Positions 57,106-64,000 of a stretch of 64,000 nt of DNA are shown here, piece after piece; the first letter of the stretch is position 1; each line of letters opens with the position of its first letter. Both the position numbers and the translations under genes were made by a program. The notes below the pieces were generated by a model. It searched no databases. It was not told the origin of the DNA and was given only the letters and a program-made list of their open reading frames with translations. The DNA is from Cohnella nanjingensis (lineage in GTDB: Bacteria > Bacillota > Bacilli > Paenibacillales > Paenibacillaceae), in assembly GCF_014212125.1 (NCBI RefSeq), contig NZ_JACJVP010000039.1:62001-126000 (forward strand), written 5' to 3'.

Positions 57106-58311
57106 ATGATAAACGCAACAGCAAAAAACATGGGGCAACAGCGGATCGCGATTATCGGGGCGGGCCCCGGCGGGCTTACGCTGGCTTTGATTCTGCAGCG
57201 GCACGGCATTCAGGCCATCGTATATGAACGCGAATCGTCCGATACGAACCGGGAGCGGGGCGGTTCATTGGACATTCATGAAGATTCCGGACAACAGGCG
57301 CTGAAGGAGGCGGGCTTGTACGAGCAATTCCAGGCGGTCGCGCGGTACGAAGGAGAAGACTTCCGCTTATTCGATAAGACCGGCCGGCTCTATATGGACG
57401 AGGTAGCCGATCCTGACGTGCCGGGGACTCGTCCGGAGATCGACCGCGGCACGCTCTGCGATCTGCTGCTGGATGCCCTCGACCCGGATTGCCTGCGCTA
57501 CGGACACAAGCTTACCCAAGCGGTTCCGCTCGCAGACGGCCGGCACGAGCTGCGCTTTGAGAACGGGCATACCGACGTCGTCGATCTGGTCATCGGGGCG
57601 GACGGTGCCTTTTCCCGCATACGTCCGCTGCTCACCGATGCGGAAGCCGAATACAGCGGTATCAGCATGATTGAGCTGAACGTGGATCGCGTCGCCGCCG
57701 CGCACCCGGATCTCGCGCAGCTGAACGGCCGCGGCAAGATGTTCGCGCTCGGAGATCATCAGGGCATTCTCGGCCAGTTGAACGGGGACGGCCGTATCAA
57801 GGTATACTTGAGCTTCGAATCCGAGCGGGATTGGCTGGACAAGTGCGGGATTCCGTTCGATCGGCCGGAGGAAGCCAAACGGCGGCTGCTGGATCGATTC
57901 GCCGATTGGGACGACGACCTTCGGAATTATATCCGGTATGCCGAAGACGTTCTGCTGCCAAGACGCATCTACATGCTGCCCGTCGGCTTGAAGTGGTCCT
58001 CCGAACCGGGCGTCACGCTGATTGGGGATGCCGCGCACCTGATGTCTCCTTTTGCCGGAGAAGGCGTGAACCTGGCGATGCGCGACGCCGCCGAACTGGC
58101 GCTGTCCCTCGTTCGGCACGACGAGATCGGCGATGGCGTCCGCGCCTACGAAGAGAAAATGTATGCCTATTCGTCCGAATCGGCCGAGATATCGGCCGCG
58201 AATCTGAAGCTGATCTTCGGCGGCGATGCCGCTGCCCGGTTGAAAGAGCTGATGGAGCAATATCGGGGGCAGGAGCAGGAGCAGGAGCAGGAGCAGTCCA
58301 GCTCTGTGTAA
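57106..58311 (+). CDS. TetX-like FAD-dependent monooxygenase
   Basis: The 401-residue flavoprotein has the FAD motif IIGAGPGGLTLALILQRHGI (GAGPGG at 18-23), then YERES...RERGGSLDIHEDSGQQALKEAGL, PEIDRGTLCDLLLDAL, VIGADGAFSRIR and the second FAD motif LIGDAAHLMSPFAGEGVN. The GG(S/T)LD(I/L)H.DSGQ.A(L/M).(K)AGL and PEI.R segments are those of tetracycline-degrading Tet(X) and close monooxygenases. Whether it accepts tetracyclines is not known. ATG 57106 follows GCGAGGTG. The C-terminus is a Glu-Gln repeat (residues about 387-396) made by a GAGCAG hexamer run. It is co-transcribed with the TetR gene 51 bp downstream. Confidence 0.88.
   Translation: MINATAKNMGQQRIAIIGAGPGGLTLALILQRHGIQAIVYERESSDTNRERGGSLDIHEDSGQQALKEAGLYEQFQAVARYEGEDFRLFDKTGRLYMDEVADPDVPGTRPEIDRGTLCDLLLDALDPDCLRYGHKLTQAVPLADGRHELRFENGHTDVVDLVIGADGAFSRIRPLLTDAEAEYSGISMIELNVDRVAAAHPDLAQLNGRGKMFALGDHQGILGQLNGDGRIKVYLSFESERDWLDKCGIPFDRPEEAKRRLLDRFADWDDDLRNYIRYAEDVLLPRRIYMLPVGLKWSSEPGVTLIGDAAHLMSPFAGEGVNLAMRDAAELALSLVRHDEIGDGVRAYEEKMYAYSSESAEISAANLKLIFGGDAAARLKELMEQYRGQEQEQEQEQSSSV
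58268..58296 (+). repeat. GAGCAG hexanucleotide run at the 3' end of the monooxygenase gene
   Basis: About four and a half tandem copies of CAGGAG encode alternating Gln and Glu just before the stop codon. In-frame hexamers change protein length in steps of two residues if they slip. Confidence 0.8.
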
Positions 58312-58362
58312 TCCGTCCGGCTGAGCATTTACTAATTCATCTGGACATGCTATAAGGAAAGT

Positions 58363-59070
58363 ATGAATAATCCAACCCGAACTCCCGTCAGCCGCCGTTC
58401 GCGTCCTGCCAAGGACCCGCTAAGCCAAGAGGTCATCGTGAAGACCGCCTTCGACCTATTGGAGCGCGAGGGCTCGTCCGGACTCAGCATGCGCAAGATC
58501 GCGAAAGCCTTGGACACGGGTCCTTCTTCGTTGTACGTCTATGTCAAAAATCTGGAGGAGCTCAGCACCTATGTGCTGGACTATGGGCTCGGCAAGCTTG
58601 TATTGCCGCCAGCTGCGGACGGATCCTGGCAGTCGAATCTGTTCGATGCGCTGAACGCCTACCTCACGGTGCTCTACGAATCTCCAGGACTTGCCGAGCT
58701 CGCGCTCACGACGATTCCGATCGGGCCTCACTCGTTGGCGCTCATGGAATATATCCTCGCACGGCTGGACGAAGGGGGCGCAAGTTCCATATCGGCGGCG
58801 TGGGGAGTCGACCTGCTGCTTCTCTATACGGCTTCCGTGGCCTTCGAGCAAACTTCCCGCGATCGGATGGGAACCACGCTGCAAACGATCACCGAGACTT
58901 TCCGTTCGCTCGATCCCCTCCGTTATCCGATGATCGCCGCGCTCAAGGACGTGATGTTCTCCGGAGACGAGACGGGCGACCTTCAACGGTTCCGGTGGGG
59001 GCTCGAGGCCATCTTGCGGGGGGTTCTGCAGACGGGCGACAAGGCGCCCGGACGGGACGTGAATGCTTGA
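58363..59070 (+). CDS. TetR/AcrR family transcriptional regulator
   Basis: The 235-residue protein begins with a basic extension, then the TetR DNA-binding domain (IVKTAFDLLEREGSSGLSMRKIAKALDTGPSSLYVYVKNLEELSTYVLDY, residues about 25-75) and a helical domain like that of Tet-type repressors (TetR_C). AAGGAAAGT lies before ATG 58363. It follows the TetX-like gene and probably represses it and the divergent efflux gene through the tandem dyads at 57021-57051. Confidence 0.92.
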   Translation: MNNPTRTPVSRRSRPAKDPLSQEVIVKTAFDLLEREGSSGLSMRKIAKALDTGPSSLYVYVKNLEELSTYVLDYGLGKLVLPPAADGSWQSNLFDALNAYLTVLYESPGLAELALTTIPIGPHSLALMEYILARLDEGGASSISAAWGVDLLLLYTASVAFEQTSRDRMGTTLQTITETFRSLDPLRYPMIAALKDVMFSGDETGDLQRFRWGLEAILRGVLQTGDKAPGRDVNA

Positions 59071-59081
59071 ACGAACGTGCG

Positions 59082-59127
59082 AAGGGACTGTCTCAGAAGG
59101 CCGATGGGGCCTGGGGGACAGTCCCTT
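59082..59127. repeat. Inverted repeat at the left end of a repetitive element
   Basis: AAGGGACTGTC (59082-59092) and GACAGTCCCTT (59117-59127) form an 11-bp stem. The same GGGACTGTC sequence recurs in direct orientation at 59379-59388, so 59082-59390 is bounded by repeated ends. It may also act as terminator for the TetR gene, although a T-run is lacking. Confidence 0.6.
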
Positions 59128-59163
59128 GGTGCATTTTAGCGAGCGTCACGACCAAATACGGGT

Positions 59164-59350
59164 ATTCGCCGCTCCAGCCAGCCGACCGCTATGTAGGTAA
59201 ATGAATTCCGCACATTCGCCGCTCCAACTCGCCGACTGTCAATGTAGGTAAATGAATTCCGCACATTCGCCGCTCCAGCTCGCCGACTGCCAATGTAGGT
59301 AAATGAATTCCGCACATTCGCCGCTCCAACTCGCCGACAGCCCATGTAGG
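59164..59350. repeat. Tandem repeat, 51-bp unit, about 3.7 copies
   Basis: Units start at 59164, 59214, 59265 and 59316 with ATTCGCCGCTCCA and each contains ATGTAGGTAAATGAATTCCG; the first is one base shorter (50 bp) and the last is cut at about 59350. Differences cluster in the centre of the unit. On the minus strand the unit of 17 codons reads ANVRNSFTYI plus a variable part, but the frame has no ribosome binding site, so I treat it as non-coding. Confidence 0.9.
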
Positions 59351-59392
59351 CAGTTTACATATGCCGCAGTAAGGCTAAAGGGACTGTCCTTA

Positions 59393-59557
59393 GGTCAGTT
59401 TATGACCTTTATATACAGCCCCTTGAATCGTTTCCCCGCCAAAAGCCCACTATATCTGCAGCAGTTGAGCGAGGAGTAGGCGAAGTAGGCGCAAGAAAGC
59501 AAGGTGCGGCAGCGGGAAGCTGATCCGCTTTTTTTCTGCGCCGCAAAGCGGTTGTCA
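59393..59557 (+). other. Non-coding stretch before the LacI promoter
   Basis: No ORF is supported. A GC-rich AGTAGGCGAAGTAGGCG short direct repeat lies near 59475, and a GCGGAAGCTGATCCGC-like weak stem followed by seven Ts occurs around 59513-59535 and could be a terminator. Confidence 0.35.
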
Positions 59558-59655
59558 GTTAACCGGTTAACAATTTCAACATCTATTTTTCGTTAAAAAT
59601 GCTATTGTAATCGCTTTATTAATCGCATATAATCGATCCATAGGTTAAGCGTTTA
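59558..59655 (+). promoter_or_regulatory. LacI-type operators and promoter of the LacI gene
   Basis: GTTAACCGGTTAAC (59558-59571) is a perfect palindrome with the central CG of LacI/GalR operators. TTGTAA (59605-59610), 17 bases, TATAAT (59628-59633) form a consensus promoter. A second, imperfect site, TTAAGCGTTTAA, follows near 59645-59656. Operators on both sides of the promoter fit autoregulation with looping. Confidence 0.75.
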
Positions 59656-59695
59656 AGTGGCAAATTAGCCGATTCCAACCGAACAGGTGATGAAA

Positions 59696-60721
59696 ATGAA
59701 ACGCGTAACGATTCGGGATGTATCGGAACGGGCGGGCGTATCGACGGCGGCGGTGTCGTACGTGCTGAACGGCAGGGAGGGCAAGGTGTCTCCCGACACG
59801 ATCAAGAAAGTGCAGCAGGCGATCAAGGAATTGAACTATATCCCGGACTTCTCGGCGCGGAGCCTGGCGAACAACAAGTCGAAGCTGATCGGCGTCGTCA
59901 TTCCCCAGACGGAGGATCAGTCGCAGCTGCTGCTGCAGAACCCGTTCTACAGCGAGTTCGTCTGCGGCATCGAGGCGAAGCTCCGGCAAGCGGGGTATCA
60001 TATGATCCTGTCGGGGGTGGACAAAGGCGACGGCTATCTCGACACCTCGATGCAGCGCAATCTGGACGGCGCCATCATCCTGGGCATTTATCAAGAGAGC
60101 TTCTACGAAGAGTTGAAGAAGGTTGAGCTGCCCATCGTTCTGATCGACAGCTACATTCATGACCGTTCGTTCAACGTGATCGGGATCGACGACGAAGAGG
60201 GCGGCTATCTGGCGACCCGCCACTTGATCGAGAACGGACATACGGGCATCGCGCTGGTCACCGGGATGATCCGCAAGGACGGCGTCATCGAGAAGCGGTT
60301 CCTCGGCTACAAGAGGGCGTTGAAGGAAGCGGGCTTGTTCTACAACGCGGATCACGTGTTCGAGAGCTCCGTCACGTTCGAGTACGGCGAAGAGGCCGGC
60401 GGGCTCATCGCGCGGCAATTCCCGGATATCACCGCCGTCTTCGCCACCAGCGACATGGTCGCGCTCGGCGTCATGCGCGGATTGAACGAGGCCGGCCGGT
60501 CGGTGCCGGGCGACGTCTCGGTCATCGGCTTCGACGATCTCTCTATCGCCCGGATGAGCAACCCGCCGCTGACGACGGTCAACCAGCGCATCGCCGAGCG
60601 GGGATCGATGGCCGCGCAGTGCCTGCTCGAGGCGATCGACGGCACGGCGGAGGCATCGCCTGCGCCGATCCTGACCCCGTTATCCCTCGTCGTTCGCGGG
60701 ACGGTACGTTCGCTGCGCTAG
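59696..60721 (+). CDS. LacI family transcriptional regulator
   Basis: The 341-residue protein has the LacI helix-turn-helix and hinge (VTIRDVSERAGVSTAAVSYVLNGREGKVSPDTIKKVQQAIKELNYIPD, residues 3-50) and a periplasmic-binding-protein-like sugar sensor (IGVVIPQ, GVMRGLNEAGRSVPGDVSVIGFDDL, LTTVNQ). ATG 59696 is chosen because AGGTGA is five bases upstream; this also gives the usual MKRVTIRDV start. It ends 38-44 bp before the importer permease gene, so regulator and transporter probably form one operon and share the ligand. Confidence 0.95.
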   Translation: MKRVTIRDVSERAGVSTAAVSYVLNGREGKVSPDTIKKVQQAIKELNYIPDFSARSLANNKSKLIGVVIPQTEDQSQLLLQNPFYSEFVCGIEAKLRQAGYHMILSGVDKGDGYLDTSMQRNLDGAIILGIYQESFYEELKKVELPIVLIDSYIHDRSFNVIGIDDEEGGYLATRHLIENGHTGIALVTGMIRKDGVIEKRFLGYKRALKEAGLFYNADHVFESSVTFEYGEEAGGLIARQFPDITAVFATSDMVALGVMRGLNEAGRSVPGDVSVIGFDDLSIARMSNPPLTTVNQRIAERGSMAAQCLLEAIDGTAEASPAPILTPLSLVVRGTVRSLR

Positions 60722-60765
60722 CCGGTCCTGCCGGCCTTCCACCCCACAGAGAAAGGAACATGACA

Positions 60766-61659
60766 ATGGTAGGACAACGGAAGTGGAACCGCCGGGCGGC
60801 GGCCGCGGTCTTCCTGCTCCCCGCCGTGCTCGGGCTGCTGGCTTTCCAGCTCGTGCCGATGATCTCGTCGGTGGTCATCAGCTTCACGGACTGGGATCTG
60901 CTGAGCAGCTGGACGAAGCTTCACTTCATCGGCTGGGACAATTACGTCAACGTCTTCAAGGACGAGAAGTCGTATACGTCGATCCGGAACGTCTTCGTCT
61001 TCCTGATCGGCTACATGCCGCTTGTCGCGATCCTGGGCACGCTGCTGGCCGTGCTGCTGAACCGGAACATGCGCGGGGTCAAAGCATACCGCGCCGCCGT
61101 GTTCGTGCCGGTCATCACCTCCTGGGTCGCGGTCTCGATCGTGTGGCGGTGGATTCTGAACGGACAGAGCGGACTGGTCAATTATTTGTTGTCGCTGGTC
61201 GGCATCCAAGGTCCGGTATGGCTGCAGGATCCGACTTGGGCGATGGTCTCGGTGATCGCGGTGACGATCTGGAAGGATATCGGCTTCGTCTCGATCATCC
61301 TGCTGGCCGGATTGCAGGACATCTCGGAGGATTACTACGAAGCGGCTTCCCTCGACGGCGCTTCGGCTTGGCGGAGGCTGTGGAACATCACGATCCCGCT
61401 CCTGTCGCCTTCCCTGTTCTTCGTCGTCACGATCTCGCTGATCAACTCGTTCCAGCTGTTCGACCAAGTGCTGATCATGACGAACGGCGGCCCGGCGGGC
61501 GCCACCAGCACGGTCGTCGAGCAGGTGTACAAGAATGCGTTCCAATACAACAAGATGGGCTTCGCGGCCGCGCAATCCTGGGTGCTGTTCGTGATCATCC
61601 TGGCGGTCACGACGGTGCTGCAACGGCTGCAACGGAGGTGGGTCGTCTATGAGAGATAA
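60766..61659 (+). CDS. ABC sugar permease (MalF/UgpA-like)
   Basis: The 297-residue permease has six predicted helices, beginning with AAAAVFLLPAVLGLLAFQLVPM, and the EAA motif YEAASLDGASAWRRLWNITIPLL. ATG 60766 has AAAGGA at nine bases; ATG 60760 is only three bases from it. It overlaps the next permease gene by 11 bases. Unlike the first importer of this window, here the permeases precede the binding-protein gene. Confidence 0.92.
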   Translation: MVGQRKWNRRAAAAVFLLPAVLGLLAFQLVPMISSVVISFTDWDLLSSWTKLHFIGWDNYVNVFKDEKSYTSIRNVFVFLIGYMPLVAILGTLLAVLLNRNMRGVKAYRAAVFVPVITSWVAVSIVWRWILNGQSGLVNYLLSLVGIQGPVWLQDPTWAMVSVIAVTIWKDIGFVSIILLAGLQDISEDYYEAASLDGASAWRRLWNITIPLLSPSLFFVVTISLINSFQLFDQVLIMTNGGPAGATSTVVEQVYKNAFQYNKMGFAAAQSWVLFVIILAVTTVLQRLQRRWVVYER

Positions 61660-62476
61660 AGGCCTTCGGCTGCGCAACGGCTTGTCGCACGCCGTGCTGA
61701 TCCTGGTGTCCGTCATCCTCGCGTTCCCGTTCGTCTGGATGCTGTCCGGCGCGTTCAAGGATAACCTGGAAGTGGTGAAGATGCCGCCGCAGCTGCTCCC
61801 GTCCCATTGGAACTTCGACAACTTCGCCGAGATCGCCAAGTACTTTCCGCTCTCCCGCTTCTTGCTGAACAGCGTCGGCGTCGCCGTGGCGACCACGATT
61901 CTGCAGCTCTTCGTCTGCACGATGGCGGCATACGTCTTCGCCAAGATTCCGTTCAGAGGGCGTCAAGGCATCTTCCTCCTGTTCCTGACGACGATGATGA
62001 TTCCGACCCAGGTAACGCTGACGCCGCTGTTTATCCTTTTTCAGAAGACGCACCTGATCGATACGTACGCGGCTCTGATCCTGCCAGGCATTTTCAGCGC
62101 CTACGGGACTTTCCTGATGCGACAGCAGATCATGACGATTCCGGACGACCTGCTCGAAGCCGCGTTCATGGACGGCGCCTCCTACTTCCGGATTTTTCGC
62201 AGCGTGGTGCTCCCCCTCGTCAAGCCGACGCTCGCCGCGCTGACGATCTTCGCCTTCATGAGCTCGTGGAACAGCTTCCTCTGGCCGCTGATCGTGACGA
62301 ACAGCAAAGAGCTGATGACGATGCCGCTCGGGCTCAGCAAGCTGCAAGGGCGATGGGCGACCCAGTGGAACATCCTGATGGCCGGCAACGTGATCAGCTT
62401 CGTCCCGATCTTCGTCGTCTACTTGTTCGCCCAACGGTATTTCATTAAAGGCATGACGATGAGCGGAATCAAGTAA
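61649..62476 (+). CDS. ABC sugar permease (MalG/UgpE-like)
   Basis: The 275-residue permease begins inside the previous gene (11-base overlap) with GGAGGTGGG upstream. It has an N-terminal helix (AVLILVSVILAFPFVWMLSGAFK), the EAA motif LEAAFMDGASYFRIFRSVVLPLV and a C-terminal helix ending in QRYFIKGMTMSGIK, a very typical CUT1 end. Substrate unknown. Confidence 0.93.
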   Translation: MRDKGLRLRNGLSHAVLILVSVILAFPFVWMLSGAFKDNLEVVKMPPQLLPSHWNFDNFAEIAKYFPLSRFLLNSVGVAVATTILQLFVCTMAAYVFAKIPFRGRQGIFLLFLTTMMIPTQVTLTPLFILFQKTHLIDTYAALILPGIFSAYGTFLMRQQIMTIPDDLLEAAFMDGASYFRIFRSVVLPLVKPTLAALTIFAFMSSWNSFLWPLIVTNSKELMTMPLGLSKLQGRWATQWNILMAGNVISFVPIFVVYLFAQRYFIKGMTMSGIK

Positions 62477-62600
62477 GCGGATTCGGAAATTCCGCTAGGA
62501 GGTGGTTCGGCCGGAAGAGTCCGTTCGAAGGGGCAAGGGGCAGGGTCTTACCGTAACGAAGCAAGATCGCAGATTCAATCTCGGAAGGAGAGGGTTTCGG

Positions 62601-63944
62601 ATGTGGAGAAAAAGCGGGGCCATCCTATTGCTCACGACGATGGCTATCCTGAGCGCATGCGGCTCGAACAAAGACGGCAGCGCAGGCAGCGCTGCGCCAT
62701 CGGACACGTCGTCCGCCTCGAAGGCGGCATCGCCGGAAGCGACGAAGGCGGCGAAAGATCCGGTCACGATCAAGATGATGCAGTATACAGCGAACGGCGG
62801 CCAGGAAGAGACGCTGAAGGCGATGATCAAAGCGTTCGAGGACGCGAATCCGGACGTCAAGGTGGACTACGAGATCGTCGACTACGCGAACTACTTCACG
62901 AAGCTGAACACGCTGGTGTCGACCGACAGCGCGCCGGACGTCTTCGAGGTCGGCTACGAGAACTTCCTGACGTACGCCTCCAAAGACCTGCTGCTGGATC
63001 TGACGCCTACCATCGCGGCGGATACGTCGTTCAAGCCGGACGTGTTCAAGAAGCTCGCCTACGATGCTTTCAATTATAACGGCAAGCAGATGGGCGTGAC
63101 CGAGAGCTTCTCCGACGTCGTGCTGTTCTACAACAAGGATCTGTTCGACGCCAAGCAAGTCGGCTACCCGGACGCCTCCTGGACGTGGAAGGAAGAGCTC
63201 GACGCCGCGCAGAAGCTGACGGAAGCGAAGAAAGGCGTATGGGGCACGTACGCGCCGATTCAGTTCTACGAGTTCTACAAGACGATCGCGCAGAACGGCG
63301 GGGGCGTATGGGACGCGAACGGCAAACCGACGCTAAACAGCCCGGCCAACGTAGAAGCGCTTCAGTGGATGATCGACAAGGCGAGCAAGTACAAGGTGTC
63401 TCCGGCGCTGAACGACGACACGTTCAACCAGCCGGACGCCGACCTGAACGCGTTCAAGTCCGGCCAGATCGCGATGCTGCGCGCCGGGATCTGGAACTTC
63501 GGCAGCTTCAAGGATCTCCCGTTCAAATGGGATATCGCGCTGGAGCCGGGGAACAAGACGAAGGCGCATCATTTCTTCGCGGACGGACTCGTCGCCTCGA
63601 AAAATTCGAAGCACGCGGAAGCCGCCTGGAAATTCATCAAGTTCATGAGCAGCGATCCCGCCGCCGTGGGCAAGCGGATCGAAGCGGGCTGGAGCGTCCC
63701 GGCCGTGTCGGATGAATCCGTCATGGACGCGTACTTCAAGATCGCCCCGCCGGAGTCGAAGAAGGTCGTGATCGAGGCGCTCGATTCGCTCGTGCTGCCG
63801 CCGGTCGGACCGAAGCCGGAGAAGTGGAGCGAGCTGACAGGCGCCGTAGGGGAAGAGCTGGACAAAGCGAAGCTCGGACGGGAGACCGCGCAGGCCGCGT
63901 TGGACAATGCCCAGAAGAAAGTCGAAGCGCTGCTCGGCAAATAA
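62601..63944 (+). CDS. ABC transporter sugar-binding lipoprotein
   Basis: The 447-residue family 1 binding protein has a lipobox LSAC (Cys at residue 20), then a Ser/Ala/Lys linker and the mature fold (VTIKMMQYTANGGQEETLKAMIKAFEDANPDVKVDYEIVDYANYFTKLNTLVS). FKSGQIAMLRAGIWNFGSF is the usual central motif. ATG 62601 follows AAGGAGAGG. It completes the LacI-controlled importer; no ATPase or catabolic enzyme follows within the window. Confidence 0.93.
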   Translation: MWRKSGAILLLTTMAILSACGSNKDGSAGSAAPSDTSSASKAASPEATKAAKDPVTIKMMQYTANGGQEETLKAMIKAFEDANPDVKVDYEIVDYANYFTKLNTLVSTDSAPDVFEVGYENFLTYASKDLLLDLTPTIAADTSFKPDVFKKLAYDAFNYNGKQMGVTESFSDVVLFYNKDLFDAKQVGYPDASWTWKEELDAAQKLTEAKKGVWGTYAPIQFYEFYKTIAQNGGGVWDANGKPTLNSPANVEALQWMIDKASKYKVSPALNDDTFNQPDADLNAFKSGQIAMLRAGIWNFGSFKDLPFKWDIALEPGNKTKAHHFFADGLVASKNSKHAEAAWKFIKFMSSDPAAVGKRIEAGWSVPAVSDESVMDAYFKIAPPESKKVVIEALDSLVLPPVGPKPEKWSELTGAVGEELDKAKLGRETAQAALDNAQKKVEALLGK

Positions 63945-63974
63945 CGCGTCTTCGGAATCGTTTATCCAGCTCAT

Positions 63975-64000
63975 AAAAAGCGGCCGCCGCCGTCCGTGGC
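63975..64000 (+). terminator. Left half of a terminator cut by the window end
   Basis: AAAAAGCGGCC begins a GC-rich arm and the last bases, GGC, start the complementary arm. The T-run would fall just outside the window. Confidence 0.45.

Noticed and set aside
59136..59345. Repeat protein encoded on the minus strand by the 51-bp units
   Set aside because: The frame stays open only because the unit is a multiple of three. It has no ribosome binding site, and the 50-bp first unit breaks the frame pattern.
59164..59350. CRISPR array
   Set aside because: The units are contiguous 51-bp tandem copies with variation in the middle; there are no unique spacers of constant length between identical repeats and no cas genes in the window.

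Overview
The window looks like a chromosomal segment of a Gram-positive, moderately high-GC Firmicute of the Paenibacillaceae (Paenibacillus/Cohnella type). The reasons are strong AGGAGG-type ribosome binding sites with frequent GTG/TTG starts, lipoprotein solute-binding proteins paired with CUT1 sugar permeases but no local ATPase, many AraC/LacI/GntR/ROK regulators, secreted glycoside hydrolases, a perfect CcpA (cre) box, and a 7TMR-DISM hybrid sensor kinase. This is an inference from gene content; there is no rRNA in the window.

Layout. 0.1-11.4 kb: an FAD oxidoreductase, then a carbohydrate locus: ROK repressor, ROK kinase, NagB-like isomerase/deaminase, ABC sugar importer (binding protein + two permeases), GH4 and GH3 glycosidases. 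11.5-13.3 kb: a FtsX/MacB-type permease and its ATPase, translationally coupled. 13.4-15.9 kb: an SgrR-like regulator and an aldo/keto reductase facing away from each other, both without their N-termini. 16-18.5 kb: ADP-ribosylglycohydrolase and AraC regulator. 18.6-24.4 kb: a patchy region with a decayed duplicate of a secreted TIM-barrel hydrolase, the intact hydrolase, a membrane protein, a lipoprotein serpin and a secreted unknown. 24.4-31.7 kb: ArsR-type regulator, GH2 enzyme, a 1060-residue hybrid sensor kinase with two kinase modules, and an AI-2E family exporter.

31.8-38.0 kb: a sugar-acid catabolic cluster (SMP-30 lactonase, two divergent GntR regulators, enolase-superfamily dehydratase, Zn-alcohol dehydrogenase, fumarylacetoacetase-family hydrolase, SDR). 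Its members fit a non-phosphorylative deoxysugar/sugar-acid route, and its two outward transcription units share one promoter/operator sequence. 38.1-46.4 kb: an IS3 remnant, a secreted GH50/agarase-like enzyme under a cre box, a short AraC protein, and small TetR- and MarR-controlled units. 46.4-51.6 kb: a LysR gene divergent from a zwf-tkt-tal pentose-phosphate operon. 52.1-55.1 kb: GH127 beta-L-arabinofuranosidase with a divergent AraC regulator. 55.1-59.1 kb: a QacA-like DHA2 efflux pump divergent from a TetX-like flavin monooxygenase and a TetR regulator, with tandem operators between them. 59.1-59.4 kb: a 51-bp tandem repeat inside a repetitive element. 59.7-63.9 kb: LacI regulator and a second ABC sugar importer.

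The segment is mostly carbohydrate scavenging under local transcription factors. I did not find a clearly new multi-gene defence or mobile system. The observations most worth checking are the double truncation at 14.9 kb, the duplicated promoter/operator of the sugar-acid cluster, the TetX-like/QacA-like locus, the zinc-less ROK pair, and the hybrid kinase whose sensor domain resembles the fold of the neighbouring GH2 enzyme.
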